Source of the DNA: Pseudobacteriovorax sp.
GTDB taxonomy: Bacteria; Bdellovibrionota_B; Oligoflexia; Oligoflexales; Oligoflexaceae
DNA length: 64,000 nucleotides
Direction of reading: 5' to 3'
Assembly (NCBI GenBank): GCA_013215145.1
Contig: JABSRP010000016.1
Coordinates: 124,001 to 188,000 of the forward strand
Shown: piece after piece, positions 35,628 to 44,735 of the stretch
Numbering within the stretch: position 1 is the stretch's first letter
How the letters are laid out: each line of letters begins with the position of its first letter
Made by a program: the position numbers and the translations under genes
The notes under the pieces: generated by a model
The model's input: only the letters and a program-made list of their open reading frames with translations
Told to the model about the DNA's origin: nothing
The model's database searches: none

Positions 35628-36012
35628 AGGGGGGTTACGGGCGGTTTGGCTAATTATTTGACAGCTGCGATAAAAAAGCTGCAATTGCGGAGGCCTGTGT
35701 CACAGATTTTTGCTTGTGGGTGTCAAAATTCTGTCGGTAAGACCCTGTATTCACCCAATCTGTGAGAGTGGCACAGCACATGCAGTACTAGGTGTAGGAC
35801 CGCAAGGTCCGAGGAAGCCTAGATTAGCTGTCCACTTTGGTTTAATAACGAGAAAATTTAAACTGTCGTTGTAGTTCCTGCTGTATTCCTTTCTTGATTT
35901 CTATATCCCAGAACTTTCCTCACAGCTAATGGCTTCCTTCAATCCCCTAAAGGAAGCAAAACCCTTTATACTCCCTATTTTAAACTCCATAGATCCAGGC
36001 TCTCACCAACCC
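35628..36012. other. Intergenic region with a candidate structured RNA
   Basis: A 385-base gene-free stretch between convergent genes. At 35788-35822 ctagg pairs with cctag and, inside an asymmetric loop (tgta opposite gaggaag), ggacc pairs with ggtcc around a GCAA tetraloop. A promoter-like TTGACA stands near 35660. The layout (purine-rich internal loop under a GNRA-capped stem) is typical of folded RNAs, but it matches no family I can name. No terminator with a T run is obvious. Confidence 0.35.
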
Positions 36013-37395
36013 TCAGTGTTTCATCACGTAGAGTTTTTCAATAGTCATATCCTTCATCGAATGACCAATTCCGCCAACCCCGAGTCCAGATTTTTTGTAG
36101 CCGCCAAAGGGCATCCAATCGACGCGAAACGCGGTATGATCGTTGACCATCACAGCCATAGCCTCTAGTTCATCGATGGCTTGGTAGCTAGCGTTTAACT
36201 GATTGGTAAAGATCGATGCCTGAAAGGCATAATCCACATCGTTGGCTTGAGCGATGGCATCGTCGAGGGATTCGTAGGCGTAGAGGCAGACGACAGGGCC
36301 AAAGATCTCTTCCTTCGAGACGCGAATATCTTTTGGCGGGTTTAATATCACCGTGGGCTCGTAGCAGGTATCCGAAATCTTGTTGCCGCCGCAGAGGATC
36401 TGGGCGCCAGCGTTCCTGGCCTCCTCGACCCATTCGTGAACGCGATCCACTTCTTGTGGAGTGATCAATGGACCAACCTCCGTGTCTTCAAGGGTTGGGT
36501 CCCCCACTTTGAGTGCCTTTGCGGCTGCCGTCAGCTGCTCGGCAAGACGGGGCAAAATACTGCTGTGAGCTAGGATGCGCTGAACGGAGACACAGACCTG
36601 ACCAGCATGGTAGAAAGCACCCTTGGACAGAAGCGGGATGCAGCGATCAAGATCCGCGGTCTCATCAACGATAGCAGGGGCGACCCCACCGTGCTCGAGG
36701 GCGCAGTTGGCCCCTGGTGGTAGCTGGGATCGCAGATACCAACCCACCCGGCTCGATCCGATAAATGATAGAAAGCTGTTGCGCTCGTCTTTGACTAGTT
36801 TTTCGGCGGCGCTGTTGTCGCAGTTGACCACCTGGCACCAGTCTTTCGGTAGACCGGCCTCATATAAGATATCTACTAGGCTCATGCAGGACAAAGGCGT
36901 GGTGCTTGCGGGTTTGACTATGACAGGACAACCCGTGGCCACTGCGGGAATGACTTGATGAACGATCAAGTTGAAAGGATGGTTAAAGGCACTAATGGCC
37001 ACTACAACACCTCTAGGCATCCGTTTAGTGTAGGCACTGCGCCCTTCTGAAGATGGGGTTTGGCCCATAGGGATCTCGTGCCCTGTGAGTTGGTTGATTT
37101 CCTCGATAGCGACAGCGATTCCGTTGATCCCACGCAGGATTTCAGCTCTTGAGTCAACTAGAGGTTTGCCACCCTCTTTGGCAGCTTGAAGGATGAGCTC
37201 GTCTTTACGTGACTCGATAAGCGTCATCGTCTTATCAAGGATCTGAATCCTTTGGTGTTTGCTGAGCCAAGATTTACGATCAAGATATAGTTTGTGGCTT
37301 GCTTCCATGATTTGCATCACCTGATCTTCCGACATCAGCTCGATGGTCTTGATAGGCGACTGGTCGTAGGCAGCGTTAACGATGAGAGATTCCAT
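36013..37395 (-). CDS. Aldehyde dehydrogenase (NAD(P)-dependent)
   Basis: A 460-residue ALDH-superfamily enzyme oxidising an aldehyde to a carboxylate in the cytosol. Family marks: GVVVAISAFNHPFNLIVHQ, PVIVKPASTTPLS (cofactor site), ALEHGG with the general-base Glu, and the nucleophile Cys in HAGQVCVSVQR. The EIFGPVV motif is present near residue 375. It starts 9 bases after the stop of the acetolactate-synthase-like gene, and AGGAG precedes its ATG, so the two are one operon. Substrate is not evident; an aldehyde made or used by the TPP enzyme is a natural guess. Confidence 0.9.
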   Translation of the reverse strand: MESLIVNAAYDQSPIKTIELMSEDQVMQIMEASHKLYLDRKSWLSKHQRIQILDKTMTLIESRKDELILQAAKEGGKPLVDSRAEILRGINGIAVAIEEINQLTGHEIPMGQTPSSEGRSAYTKRMPRGVVVAISAFNHPFNLIVHQVIPAVATGCPVIVKPASTTPLSCMSLVDILYEAGLPKDWCQVVNCDNSAAEKLVKDERNSFLSFIGSSRVGWYLRSQLPPGANCALEHGGVAPAIVDETADLDRCIPLLSKGAFYHAGQVCVSVQRILAHSSILPRLAEQLTAAAKALKVGDPTLEDTEVGPLITPQEVDRVHEWVEEARNAGAQILCGGNKISDTCYEPTVILNPPKDIRVSKEEIFGPVVCLYAYESLDDAIAQANDVDYAFQASIFTNQLNASYQAIDELEAMAVMVNDHTAFRVDWMPFGGYKKSGLGVGGIGHSMKDMTIEKLYVMKH

Positions 37396-37404
37396 AGCAG
37401 TCTC

Positions 37405-39048
37405 CTATAGGATGCATGTTTTAGCTTTAAGTTCGTCGAGAAAGACCTTTTCGTTCTCGGAATAGTCGACAGGGACTTCAACGAGTTGCACTCCGCCCTC
37501 TTGAAAGCAGCGGTTGAGGACTTCGGGTAGCTGCCCTGTCTCGCTGATTCTGTGACCTTTGGCTCCATAGGATTCCGCATACTGAATAAAATCTGGGTTT
37601 TGAAAATCAAGGCCGAAGTTTTCAAACTCCATGCCGCCTTGTTTCCACTTGATCATACCGTAACCATCATCGCGAATAATCAGGACGACAAGATTGAGTC
37701 CCAAGCGGACTGCAGTCTCCATCTCCTGAGAGTTCATCATAAAACCACCGTCGCCACAGACAGCCATGACTCTGCGATCTGGATAAACCATGCTTGCTGC
37801 CATAGCTCCGGGAAGTCCGGCTCCCATGCTGGCGAGAGCATTATCCAGAAGGACAGTATTGGGCTCGTAGGCTTTGTAGTTTCGGGCAAACCAGATTTTG
37901 TACATCCCGTTATCGAGTGATAGTATACCGTCCTCAGGCATCACCGAGCGAATGTCTGAGACGATACGCTGCGGAGTGCTGGGAAATCCGTCGTCCTTTG
38001 ATTTTTGGAAAACTTGCGTTTCGATCTCTGTTTTGATCCGTCCGAAATAATCCAAGTCCCAATTGCTTGATCCCCCGATCATGGATCCTAAGGCCTGAAT
38101 ATTGGAGCTTAGGCAACCGATTACCTCGGCCTGAGGAAAATAGACGTCATCCATTTCTGCTGCAAAGTAGTTGATGTGGATGACCTTTTGCTTGCCGTCA
38201 TCGGCCATAAAGAATGGGGGCTTTTCGCTGACGTTATGCCCCAGGTTGATGATTAAGTCGGCTCGGTCAATCGCGCAGTGAATATAGTCGGTATCTGAGA
38301 GTGCCGCTGTGCCAAGGCAGTGGCTATGACGCTCATCGACCACGCCTTTTCCCATCTGAGTGGTGAAAAAATACAAGCCTGTTTTGTCTACAAACTCTCG
38401 AATTGCACTATGAGTCTCGTGACGGTTAGCGCCAGAGGCAATAAGGAGTAGCGGGTACTTAGCCTCTTCAATCATTTTGGCAGCGACTTGAAGGGAGGCT
38501 TGGGATGCCACTGGTGAATGTAATTCAGTGATCTTAAATGGCTTGCGATCAGTTGTTTCGGCAGCAACATCTTCGGGGAGTTCTAAATGAACGGGGCCCG
38601 GTTTTTCTTCCTCGGCAATCCTAAAACAATCGCGGACCAGGCTCGGAATATTGTTGGCATCGACGATTTGCTTGGAAAACTTTGTGATGGGTGTCATGGC
38701 GGCAACGATATCGATAATCTGAAAGCGGCCCTGCTTGCTTTTCTTTATGGGTTTTTGACCTGTGATAAACAATACCGGCATACCACCGAGGAGCGCATAG
38801 GCCGAACAGGTGGTGAAATTGGTGGCTCCAGGACCCAAGGTAGCTAGGCAGACTCCGGTTTTTCCTGTCAGGCGTGCATAGGCAGCGGCCATAAATCCAG
38901 CTCCTTGCTCGTGTCGGGTTAAAACCAATTCGATCTTCGATGTTCGCAGAGATTCAAGTAGGTCAAGATTCTCTTCCCCTGGGATACCGAAGATATACTC
39001 GACGCCCTCGTCTTCCAGACATTTGATCAGTAAATCACTACCCTTCAT
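37405..39048 (-). CDS. Acetolactate-synthase-like TPP enzyme, large subunit
   Basis: A 547-residue three-domain TPP enzyme. The N-terminal domain has GIPGEENLDLLESL, the catalytic Glu in LTRHEQGAGFMA, and TLGPGATN. The TPP-Mg motif is CGDGGFMMNSQEMETA and ends RDDGYGMIKWK, where the usual Asn of GDG-N is Asp. Acetolactate synthase (two pyruvates to 2-acetolactate) is the closest match; no small regulatory subunit gene is adjacent, which points to a catabolic or side-path enzyme rather than branched-chain synthesis. GGAGGTG precedes the ATG. It is the first gene of an operon with the aldehyde dehydrogenase. Confidence 0.8.
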   Translation of the reverse strand: MKGSDLLIKCLEDEGVEYIFGIPGEENLDLLESLRTSKIELVLTRHEQGAGFMAAAYARLTGKTGVCLATLGPGATNFTTCSAYALLGGMPVLFITGQKPIKKSKQGRFQIIDIVAAMTPITKFSKQIVDANNIPSLVRDCFRIAEEEKPGPVHLELPEDVAAETTDRKPFKITELHSPVASQASLQVAAKMIEEAKYPLLLIASGANRHETHSAIREFVDKTGLYFFTTQMGKGVVDERHSHCLGTAALSDTDYIHCAIDRADLIINLGHNVSEKPPFFMADDGKQKVIHINYFAAEMDDVYFPQAEVIGCLSSNIQALGSMIGGSSNWDLDYFGRIKTEIETQVFQKSKDDGFPSTPQRIVSDIRSVMPEDGILSLDNGMYKIWFARNYKAYEPNTVLLDNALASMGAGLPGAMAASMVYPDRRVMAVCGDGGFMMNSQEMETAVRLGLNLVVLIIRDDGYGMIKWKQGGMEFENFGLDFQNPDFIQYAESYGAKGHRISETGQLPEVLNRCFQEGGVQLVEVPVDYSENEKVFLDELKAKTCIL

Positions 39049-39190
39049 AACACCTCCATACCAATTGAGAGATACTTGTTCAGACGCGTGGGAAGAGTAC
39101 TAGATTAGAGATCGACTTGATAGTCTGGATTGTTTGGCTGGGGAAGCTGCCTCTTTGCTAGGCAGCTCAATATATCGCAGGTAAAGGTGG

Positions 39191-39664
39191 TTAGCCTTTG
39201 GTTTTGTAGTAATTGGCCATGATGGTTTCGGTCCAGCTAGGCTCTTTGATGGGCCCTTGAGGCAGGAAGCCTGACATTAGAGGTTTGATATCTAATACCG
39301 GACTTTCCGAGATGGCATCTAGGCCTTTGACGGTGATTTCGTAGTCATTGACTGCGACTAGCTCGCATCGCGATAGGCCGAGTTTGTTGAACCTGCCTTT
39401 CGCTCTTTGGCCAAAGATTCCCACGAGAGGAAGGCTACTGTCTCCCCTAGGGTATCGCGCTCCCGTCTCGATGGCATCATCATCGACCTCGTGAAGGTAA
39501 TAAATGATTTCCAAATGGGAAAACTGCTCCAAGTTGAGAGTGGCATCCGAAGGAAAAATCTGGTCGTCAAGAATAATGCGACTTATCACATCACCCCAGT
39601 AGTCATCGCTGAGATCCTGACGCTCACACTCGACAAAACCTATCGGCCGTAATTTAATGTTCAA
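39191..39664 (-). CDS. trmO: TrmO/TsaA-family tRNA methyltransferase-like protein
   Basis: A 157-residue protein of the UPF0066 (TsaA) family. TrmO N6-methylates t6A at position 37 of some tRNAs using S-adenosylmethionine. Visible marks: RPIGFVEC at the N-terminus, FSHLEIIYYLH, GIFGQRAKGR, LGLSRCELV, and VKGLDAISESPVLDIKPLM. The usual HRPNPIGLS reads GRFNKLGLS here, a notable change near the cofactor site. The C-terminal accessory domain of E. coli TrmO is missing, as in short family members. It lies 24 bases downstream of the acidic MshEN protein gene. Confidence 0.8.
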   Translation of the reverse strand: MNIKLRPIGFVECERQDLSDDYWGDVISRIILDDQIFPSDATLNLEQFSHLEIIYYLHEVDDDAIETGARYPRGDSSLPLVGIFGQRAKGRFNKLGLSRCELVAVNDYEITVKGLDAISESPVLDIKPLMSGFLPQGPIKEPSWTETIMANYYKTKG

Positions 39665-39688
39665 AATTTGTTGCCCTTTCTTTTCCTG

Positions 39689-42574
39689 CTATACCTTTTG
39701 TGCAAAAGCTCCTAGTAGACTTGCGGTGGAATCAAGGAGGTCTGCATTGGGTTTGCTTTCGGCGTTGCCGATAAAATAGAGTTCAACGTCTTTTTGGTTT
39801 TTCAGAGAGGTGCCGACGGCATGTTTTAGGCCCTCAAGGCGATCAGATTCTAGTTCGAAATCTTGCCAACCAGCTGTAGCGCCGAGTTGAGAGGTCAGCT
39901 GCTCGGCGATGGCATCTTCCCAGGGCTGTTGCTGACCCTCATACCAGAGGTGACCGCTGTGTTTGCTGGCTCCTTTGCGATACATGATTGCGCCATGACT
40001 GTAGACTTTGCGCAGGTGGTCTATGGTTACCTGCAGGGCTTTATCGCTGTTGAAACACAGACTGATTTTTACTAAACCTTGATTGATGGTGGAGGCCGTT
40101 TGTTTGGTGGCCTTTAGCTCTTTTTCAGCCTTTTTGATCTTTTTAAGGCTTTGTGGAGACGGTATGGTCTCAGGCATATCAGAGACGTCGGCTTCCTCCG
40201 AGGTTACTTCCGCAGCGGCAAACTCGTCATCTTCTAATTCTGATTCATTGTCATCAGAATCTAGCTTGCTCATGGTAGTAACCAGCGGCATCTCATCTTC
40301 AGTAGGATCGGATAGAGGCTCAGGCTCTGGATCAGCCTCAGGCTCTGTATCAGCCTCAAAGTCATCAAGGTCCTCTTGACCCAAATCATCGAAGTCTTCG
40401 GCTAGTTCCTCGCCGTGATGTGCGGTTTCAACAACAGGCTCGTCGTCACCTGTGGCATCCGCTAATACCCCATCGCTATCAAGACCCGGCTCATGGGACT
40501 CATCATCAAGGCTCAGATTATCGTCTATCATCGGCTCCATCATGGTGTCGTCCGTGCTTTCACCTTGGTGCAGAGATACGTCCGGTTTGGGCTCAGGCTC
40601 GTCCTCCAGAGACATAAGATCGTCATCGATGGAGGCAGAAAGGCTATGATCTTCCGAGTCTTCCTCAGCGACTTCATCTTCAGCTGGACGGCTCATGACA
40701 TCTAAGTCGAAATCCGGATCGCTAAAGTCTTCGTCTATATCATCGCTAGCAGTGTCTTGGGGCGGGATAGCGAGATCATCTGACTCTGATGCCATAAGGC
40801 TGTCGTCACCAAACTCGTCGTCAAGAGCATCTGCTTGGGCCACGAGATCGTCATCATCCGCTGCTTTCGCGGAAAGCTCCTCGGCGGGCGCTGCCTCGCT
40901 ATCAAGAAGATCATCGGAAAAATCGTCATCGGATTCGACGTCGCTGTAGTCTGGTTTTTGTTCGGACACATCGAGGCTTTTATCAAGATCATCGTCCATA
41001 ACATCGTCGGGATCGGTCTCTTCATCAACCTCACCAAGATCAAAGCCGGAGAGTTCGTCTTGCGGCTCATCGGAGTCGGGAACATCGTCGGCAATCTCGG
41101 CAGGTGATTTGGCTGTCTGCGCTTCGGCTTCGTCCGCCAGCTCGGGATCGTCCAGAGTTTCTAGGTCTGGGGACTCCTCGGATAGTGGGTCGCTGTCATC
41201 CATTGTTTCGGAGCTAGCCTCCAAACCTGGCTCGTCATCTACATCATCCTCAGTTTCGCCAAGATCAAAGCCAGAGAGCTCGTCTTGCAGCTCACCTGAG
41301 TCGGGTACATCATCGGCGATCTCGGCAGGTGATTTCGCCTCCAAATCAGTGGCTTCTCCAGACGCGTCTTCCTGTGGGTCATGGTGATCAAGGTCACTGG
41401 AGTCAAGGCCGAAAGCATCTAAATCGGCATCCATTCCCGTATCGTGATCCTGCTGCGGCTCCTCTTCGCCAAGATCGCTATCGGAAAGTCCAAAGTCCTC
41501 AAGGTCTGCGGACTCTCCAGAAGCGTCATCCTCTGGCTCGTTAAGGTCATCACCATCAAAGTCATCTTCCAGGGAGCTTCCCCCTGCGAAGTCATCGTCG
41601 CCTGCACTGGCCACCGCCAGATCATCGTCGGCAGCGTCAGCGGTGAAGGGGTCATCGTCTTGCACGCTGCTGTCGAGAGCATCGCCGTCTTCTTCAGCTT
41701 GCGCTAAGGCTTTGTCGAGACCGAGGTCGTCGCCAAATGGGTCATCTCCACCTTGGCTTTCAGTGCCTAGGTCCCCGTCATTAGCATCGTCAACGATACC
41801 ATCATGGGAGGCATCAAAATCAAAGGCATCGCTCTCGAGGGAGTCACCTTCGAGGCTATCTGATAGTTCGAGGCTTCCTTCGTCATTGTCCTCGAGATCT
41901 AGATCATCGAATTCATCGTCCAAAGACTCCACATCGTCGTCGTCGAGGCTAGCGGCAAAATCTTCTGAGTTGGCCTGGTCGCGAATCGGCTCTTGGGAAG
42001 CACCGGCATTGGGTGACTGAGAATCAGACATCTGAGGAAGTTTCTGTCCAAGTTGCGAGGCGCTTTCTTCAATGCGCTGCCTTTGCCAGGCCGTGGCAGC
42101 ATGATTTTTAAGAAAGTCTTTGAGATCCGTGCTGTAGGGTTCGAATTTATCGATGAGCTTGGCAAGCCCTTCGTAGATTTGCGAGATGGGTGCAATCACA
42201 GGCAGTACGGTGAGGCCGGTAAAAAACTCCAACTGACGGATGGTTCCTCGGTCGAGGGGATCTACCACAGCCACTTCGATCGTGTCGCGATTCACCTTGA
42301 TGGGTAGCATTTCGATCCGCGCTAGCATCCTTGCATCGATGGATTGAAGAACCTTGGTGTCGATTTTATCGATAAAGTCTCGTTTGGCTACCTGATACTT
42401 GGTGTGGTCGGCAAAAAAAGCCGCTAACTCGTCCTCATCCAGCATGCCCATTGCCAGGATACTCTTGGCAAATGCCCAGCTGTTTTGGCCGCAGGTGCTG
42501 GCGATCGTCCTTCGGTCTTGTTCAGTCAACAAGCCTTCCATGACAAGTAGTGATCCTAGGCCAGAAGCACCCAT
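39689..42574 (-). CDS. Very acidic protein with N-terminal MshEN (GspE-N) domain
   Basis: About 961 residues. ATG 42574 follows GGAGAAA; the frame is open to 42613. Residues 1-150 match the GspE/MshE N-terminal domain that binds c-di-GMP in several pilus and secretion ATPases (LGSLLVMEGLLTEQD, DEDELAAFFADHTKYQVAK, MLARIEMLPIKVNRDTIEVAVVDPLDRG). Instead of an ATPase, about 630 residues of Asp/Glu/Ser-rich low-complexity sequence follow (residues 180-810), including a repeated block AEIADDVPDS(G/D)E. The last 150 residues fold again (KIKKAEKELKATKQT, then LVKISLCFNSDKALQVTIDHLRKVYSH and HLWYEGQQQPWEDAIAEQL). A scaffold or c-di-GMP-linked adaptor is an inference. Confidence 0.75.
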   Translation of the reverse strand: MGASGLGSLLVMEGLLTEQDRRTIASTCGQNSWAFAKSILAMGMLDEDELAAFFADHTKYQVAKRDFIDKIDTKVLQSIDARMLARIEMLPIKVNRDTIEVAVVDPLDRGTIRQLEFFTGLTVLPVIAPISQIYEGLAKLIDKFEPYSTDLKDFLKNHAATAWQRQRIEESASQLGQKLPQMSDSQSPNAGASQEPIRDQANSEDFAASLDDDDVESLDDEFDDLDLEDNDEGSLELSDSLEGDSLESDAFDFDASHDGIVDDANDGDLGTESQGGDDPFGDDLGLDKALAQAEEDGDALDSSVQDDDPFTADAADDDLAVASAGDDDFAGGSSLEDDFDGDDLNEPEDDASGESADLEDFGLSDSDLGEEEPQQDHDTGMDADLDAFGLDSSDLDHHDPQEDASGEATDLEAKSPAEIADDVPDSGELQDELSGFDLGETEDDVDDEPGLEASSETMDDSDPLSEESPDLETLDDPELADEAEAQTAKSPAEIADDVPDSDEPQDELSGFDLGEVDEETDPDDVMDDDLDKSLDVSEQKPDYSDVESDDDFSDDLLDSEAAPAEELSAKAADDDDLVAQADALDDEFGDDSLMASESDDLAIPPQDTASDDIDEDFSDPDFDLDVMSRPAEDEVAEEDSEDHSLSASIDDDLMSLEDEPEPKPDVSLHQGESTDDTMMEPMIDDNLSLDDESHEPGLDSDGVLADATGDDEPVVETAHHGEELAEDFDDLGQEDLDDFEADTEPEADPEPEPLSDPTEDEMPLVTTMSKLDSDDNESELEDDEFAAAEVTSEEADVSDMPETIPSPQSLKKIKKAEKELKATKQTASTINQGLVKISLCFNSDKALQVTIDHLRKVYSHGAIMYRKGASKHSGHLWYEGQQQPWEDAIAEQLTSQLGATAGWQDFELESDRLEGLKHAVGTSLKNQKDVELYFIGNAESKPNADLLDSTASLLGAFAQKV
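41033..41112. repeat. Internal direct repeat in the acidic protein gene, copy 1
   Basis: An 80-base segment with few mismatches to 41258-41337, encoding the block around IADDVPDS and DELSGFDLGE. It marks recent expansion of the low-complexity region by unequal exchange. Confidence 0.7.
41258..41337. repeat. Internal direct repeat in the acidic protein gene, copy 2
   Basis: Partner of 41033-41112, 225 bases apart (75 codons), in the same frame. A third, weaker relative lies near 41469-41530. Confidence 0.7.
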
Positions 42575-42705
42575 GGTTTCTCCGTTTTTCCCAGCAAATT
42601 GGTGATTGAACAATTCTGTGGAATATACTAGTCAAACAGTCCTATTAGATATAATATCACAAACTATGGTCGGCTGACTGTTTGGCATATAAGTAAGAGG
42701 AAAAC

Positions 42706-43503
42706 ATGAGTAAAAAAGACGATTTGAATTTAAAAGGACCCGATGCGTTTCAAGTACAGGCGACCCGTGGACTCGACTTTGCCGCTAAAAATAGCAAACT
42801 CCTATACACTATTGCCGGAATATCAGTCGTTTTGGCATTAGCAGCCTTTGGCGTTAACTACTACCAAACAAGCGCTGCGCAGTCTCAAGCTGACGCTTTG
42901 GCCGCGATTGATATGACCCTCGAAAAAGAACAGAAAGCATTTGCTGACAAACGCTCCGAGCTAGAAAAACAAATCGACGAGCTCAAATTGGCAGTTAAAG
43001 AAAAGAAAGAGGGAGCTGACCCAGTCAAGCTTGCGGAACTCGAAAAAGAGTTGCTTGCAGCTAAGGCAGACCATACTCAGTCTCTCAGCGAGTACAAAAA
43101 CTACTACGAATCAAACTTAGACAACCCATCTGGTTGGGTTGCTGGTTTACGAGTTGCTAAGAACCTTTCTGAAAAAGATGATCTTGCTGGAGCCCAGAGC
43201 ATTGCCCAAGCGATTTTCGACCAGTCAAAGGGTTATGCGATTGTTCGTCACCAAAGTGGGGTCCTCCTAGTGTCCCTACTCGAAGACTTAGGAAAGCATG
43301 ACGAAGCCGTTGCGGTTGCTTCCACTTTAGAGAAGCAGGCTCAATCAGGTATGCAGCCACAGTACCTTTTGATTAAGGCGCGCAACCTTTACTTAGCTAA
43401 AAAAATGGACGAAGCGCGCGGCGTTTTAGAAACCATTATTGCCGATCACGGTACTAGCCAAGAGGCTGACAAAGCTAAAGGGCTTCAGGCTCTTCTGAAC
43501 TAG
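42706..43503 (+). CDS. YfgM-like membrane protein with coiled coil and TPR
   Basis: A 265-residue protein. A short cytosolic tail is followed by one membrane helix (LLYTIAGISVVLALAAFGVNYY), a coiled coil of about 60 residues (EKEQKAFADKRSELEKQIDELK) and a TPR-like helical C-terminus. The layout matches YfgM/RcsF-linked periplasmic chaperone proteins, and its downstream neighbour is BamB, as in the E. coli yfgM-bamB order. It likely helps exported proteins at the inner-membrane translocon. The inserted coiled coil is unusual for YfgM. AAGAGG precedes the ATG. Confidence 0.75.
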   Translation: MSKKDDLNLKGPDAFQVQATRGLDFAAKNSKLLYTIAGISVVLALAAFGVNYYQTSAAQSQADALAAIDMTLEKEQKAFADKRSELEKQIDELKLAVKEKKEGADPVKLAELEKELLAAKADHTQSLSEYKNYYESNLDNPSGWVAGLRVAKNLSEKDDLAGAQSIAQAIFDQSKGYAIVRHQSGVLLVSLLEDLGKHDEAVAVASTLEKQAQSGMQPQYLLIKARNLYLAKKMDEARGVLETIIADHGTSQEADKAKGLQALLN

Positions 43504-43550
43504 ACAAGGCATCTTCGGCTACCACCTAAAGAAGACAGAGAGGTCTGAGT

Positions 43551-44690
43551 ATGTTCCGACTTACGATATTGCCGGTAGCCGTATGGCTACTCGCTTCCTG
43601 TGCTACCAATCACCAACCAGTCCCGACATCCTGCGATAGTGATTATGCCTTCGATCAGTCTTGCAAGCCATCTCGTGCGGGTTTGATCTTGGCCAACAAA
43701 GATCTCGACCGGACGAAACCCTTGGGTCTTTTTGATGAGGCTGGTTGGATTGCTGATGGCGATTACATCATCGGTGGTTATGACAGCCGATGGCTCATCA
43801 AACGGGCTATCAATTCTGCGAAGATCATTTGGCAAATACCCATCGAAGCATCTATGGCGATGCCAGTCACTAGCTTTGGTCCGAACTTTCTTACGGGTAC
43901 CAGAGACGGCAAACTTACGTTGCGAGCCAAGAGTGATGGAAAAAAAATCTGGGAACAATCTATCGGACGGTTTGCTTTCCGTCGCCCGGTACAGGCTGGC
44001 AAAAGCTTACTCGTGACCACTGTAGAGCAAAAGCTCTTCAGTATCGACGCGACAACAGGAAAAACGAATTGGATCTACGATGCCGGAGGCCCTACAGGGC
44101 TAGTTATCTACACCGCTAGTGAGCCCATAGTGATCGACCAAACCATTGTCCTTGGTACCTCCGAAGGTAGTCTGCATGGCATCAATTTGGTGTCGGGAAA
44201 ACGAAGTTGGACCTACGATTTGAGAGCGCCGTCCTACCGGTTTCGCGATGTCGTCGGCCAAGTCACTCAGATAGGGAACAGCATCGTATTCAGCCGTTAT
44301 GATGGCGTGGTTTCGGGTTTGCGAATGACTGGTGGAACACCAAAGGAAGCCTGGCGTAAAGACCTTAGTGCTATCACCAATAGTAGTTTCCGCAATGGAG
44401 TTTTCTACGTCAGTCACCTAAATGGCGACTTTAGGGCCCTTGAGGCTTCCAGTGGGCGTGAGCTTTGGAAGGTTAATTTAGGTCAAGGTGCTAACAGTAT
44501 TTTTCCAACGGAATCTCAGGTATATGTTGGCGGAACGAATGGCGCGATTGCAGCTATAGCTAGCAAGAACGGTGAGGTTCGTTGGTTTGACGATGTAGCC
44601 GGTGCTATTAGCCGTTATCCCGTGATCGTCAAGGACCGCATCTTTTTCTCAACTGGTTTAAAAGCACTTTACGGTTACCACATCCGCTAG
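43551..44690 (+). CDS. bamB: Outer-membrane assembly factor BamB-like lipoprotein
   Basis: A 379-residue lipoprotein (lipobox LASC, residue 17) with a PQQ-type eight-bladed beta-propeller: repeated blades such as GTRDGKLTLRAKSDGKKIWEQ, LFSIDATTGKTNWIYDAGG, GTSEGSLHGINLVSGKRSW, GDFRALEASSGRELWKV and GTNGAIAAIASKNGEVRWF. BamB supports the BAM complex that inserts outer-membrane proteins. It lies 47 bases after the YfgM-like gene, the order known from Proteobacteria; der, the next gene of the E. coli cluster, is about 5 kb away here and on the other strand. Confidence 0.85.
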   Translation: MFRLTILPVAVWLLASCATNHQPVPTSCDSDYAFDQSCKPSRAGLILANKDLDRTKPLGLFDEAGWIADGDYIIGGYDSRWLIKRAINSAKIIWQIPIEASMAMPVTSFGPNFLTGTRDGKLTLRAKSDGKKIWEQSIGRFAFRRPVQAGKSLLVTTVEQKLFSIDATTGKTNWIYDAGGPTGLVIYTASEPIVIDQTIVLGTSEGSLHGINLVSGKRSWTYDLRAPSYRFRDVVGQVTQIGNSIVFSRYDGVVSGLRMTGGTPKEAWRKDLSAITNSSFRNGVFYVSHLNGDFRALEASSGRELWKVNLGQGANSIFPTESQVYVGGTNGAIAAIASKNGEVRWFDDVAGAISRYPVIVKDRIFFSTGLKALYGYHIR

Positions 44691-44735
44691 TGCTTTTTCG
44701 AGACTGTCTCGGTCGGCAAGGCCGACTTCGGTTTG

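Noticed and set aside
35760-35850. Possible c-di-GMP-I riboswitch or SRP RNA in the gap after mrp
   Set aside because: The GNRA-capped stem is there, but the conserved bases of either family do not line up, so only an unnamed structure is claimed.
40083-42020. Serine-rich open frames opposite the acidic protein gene
   Set aside because: They are antisense images of Asp/Glu/Ser codons in the low-complexity region.
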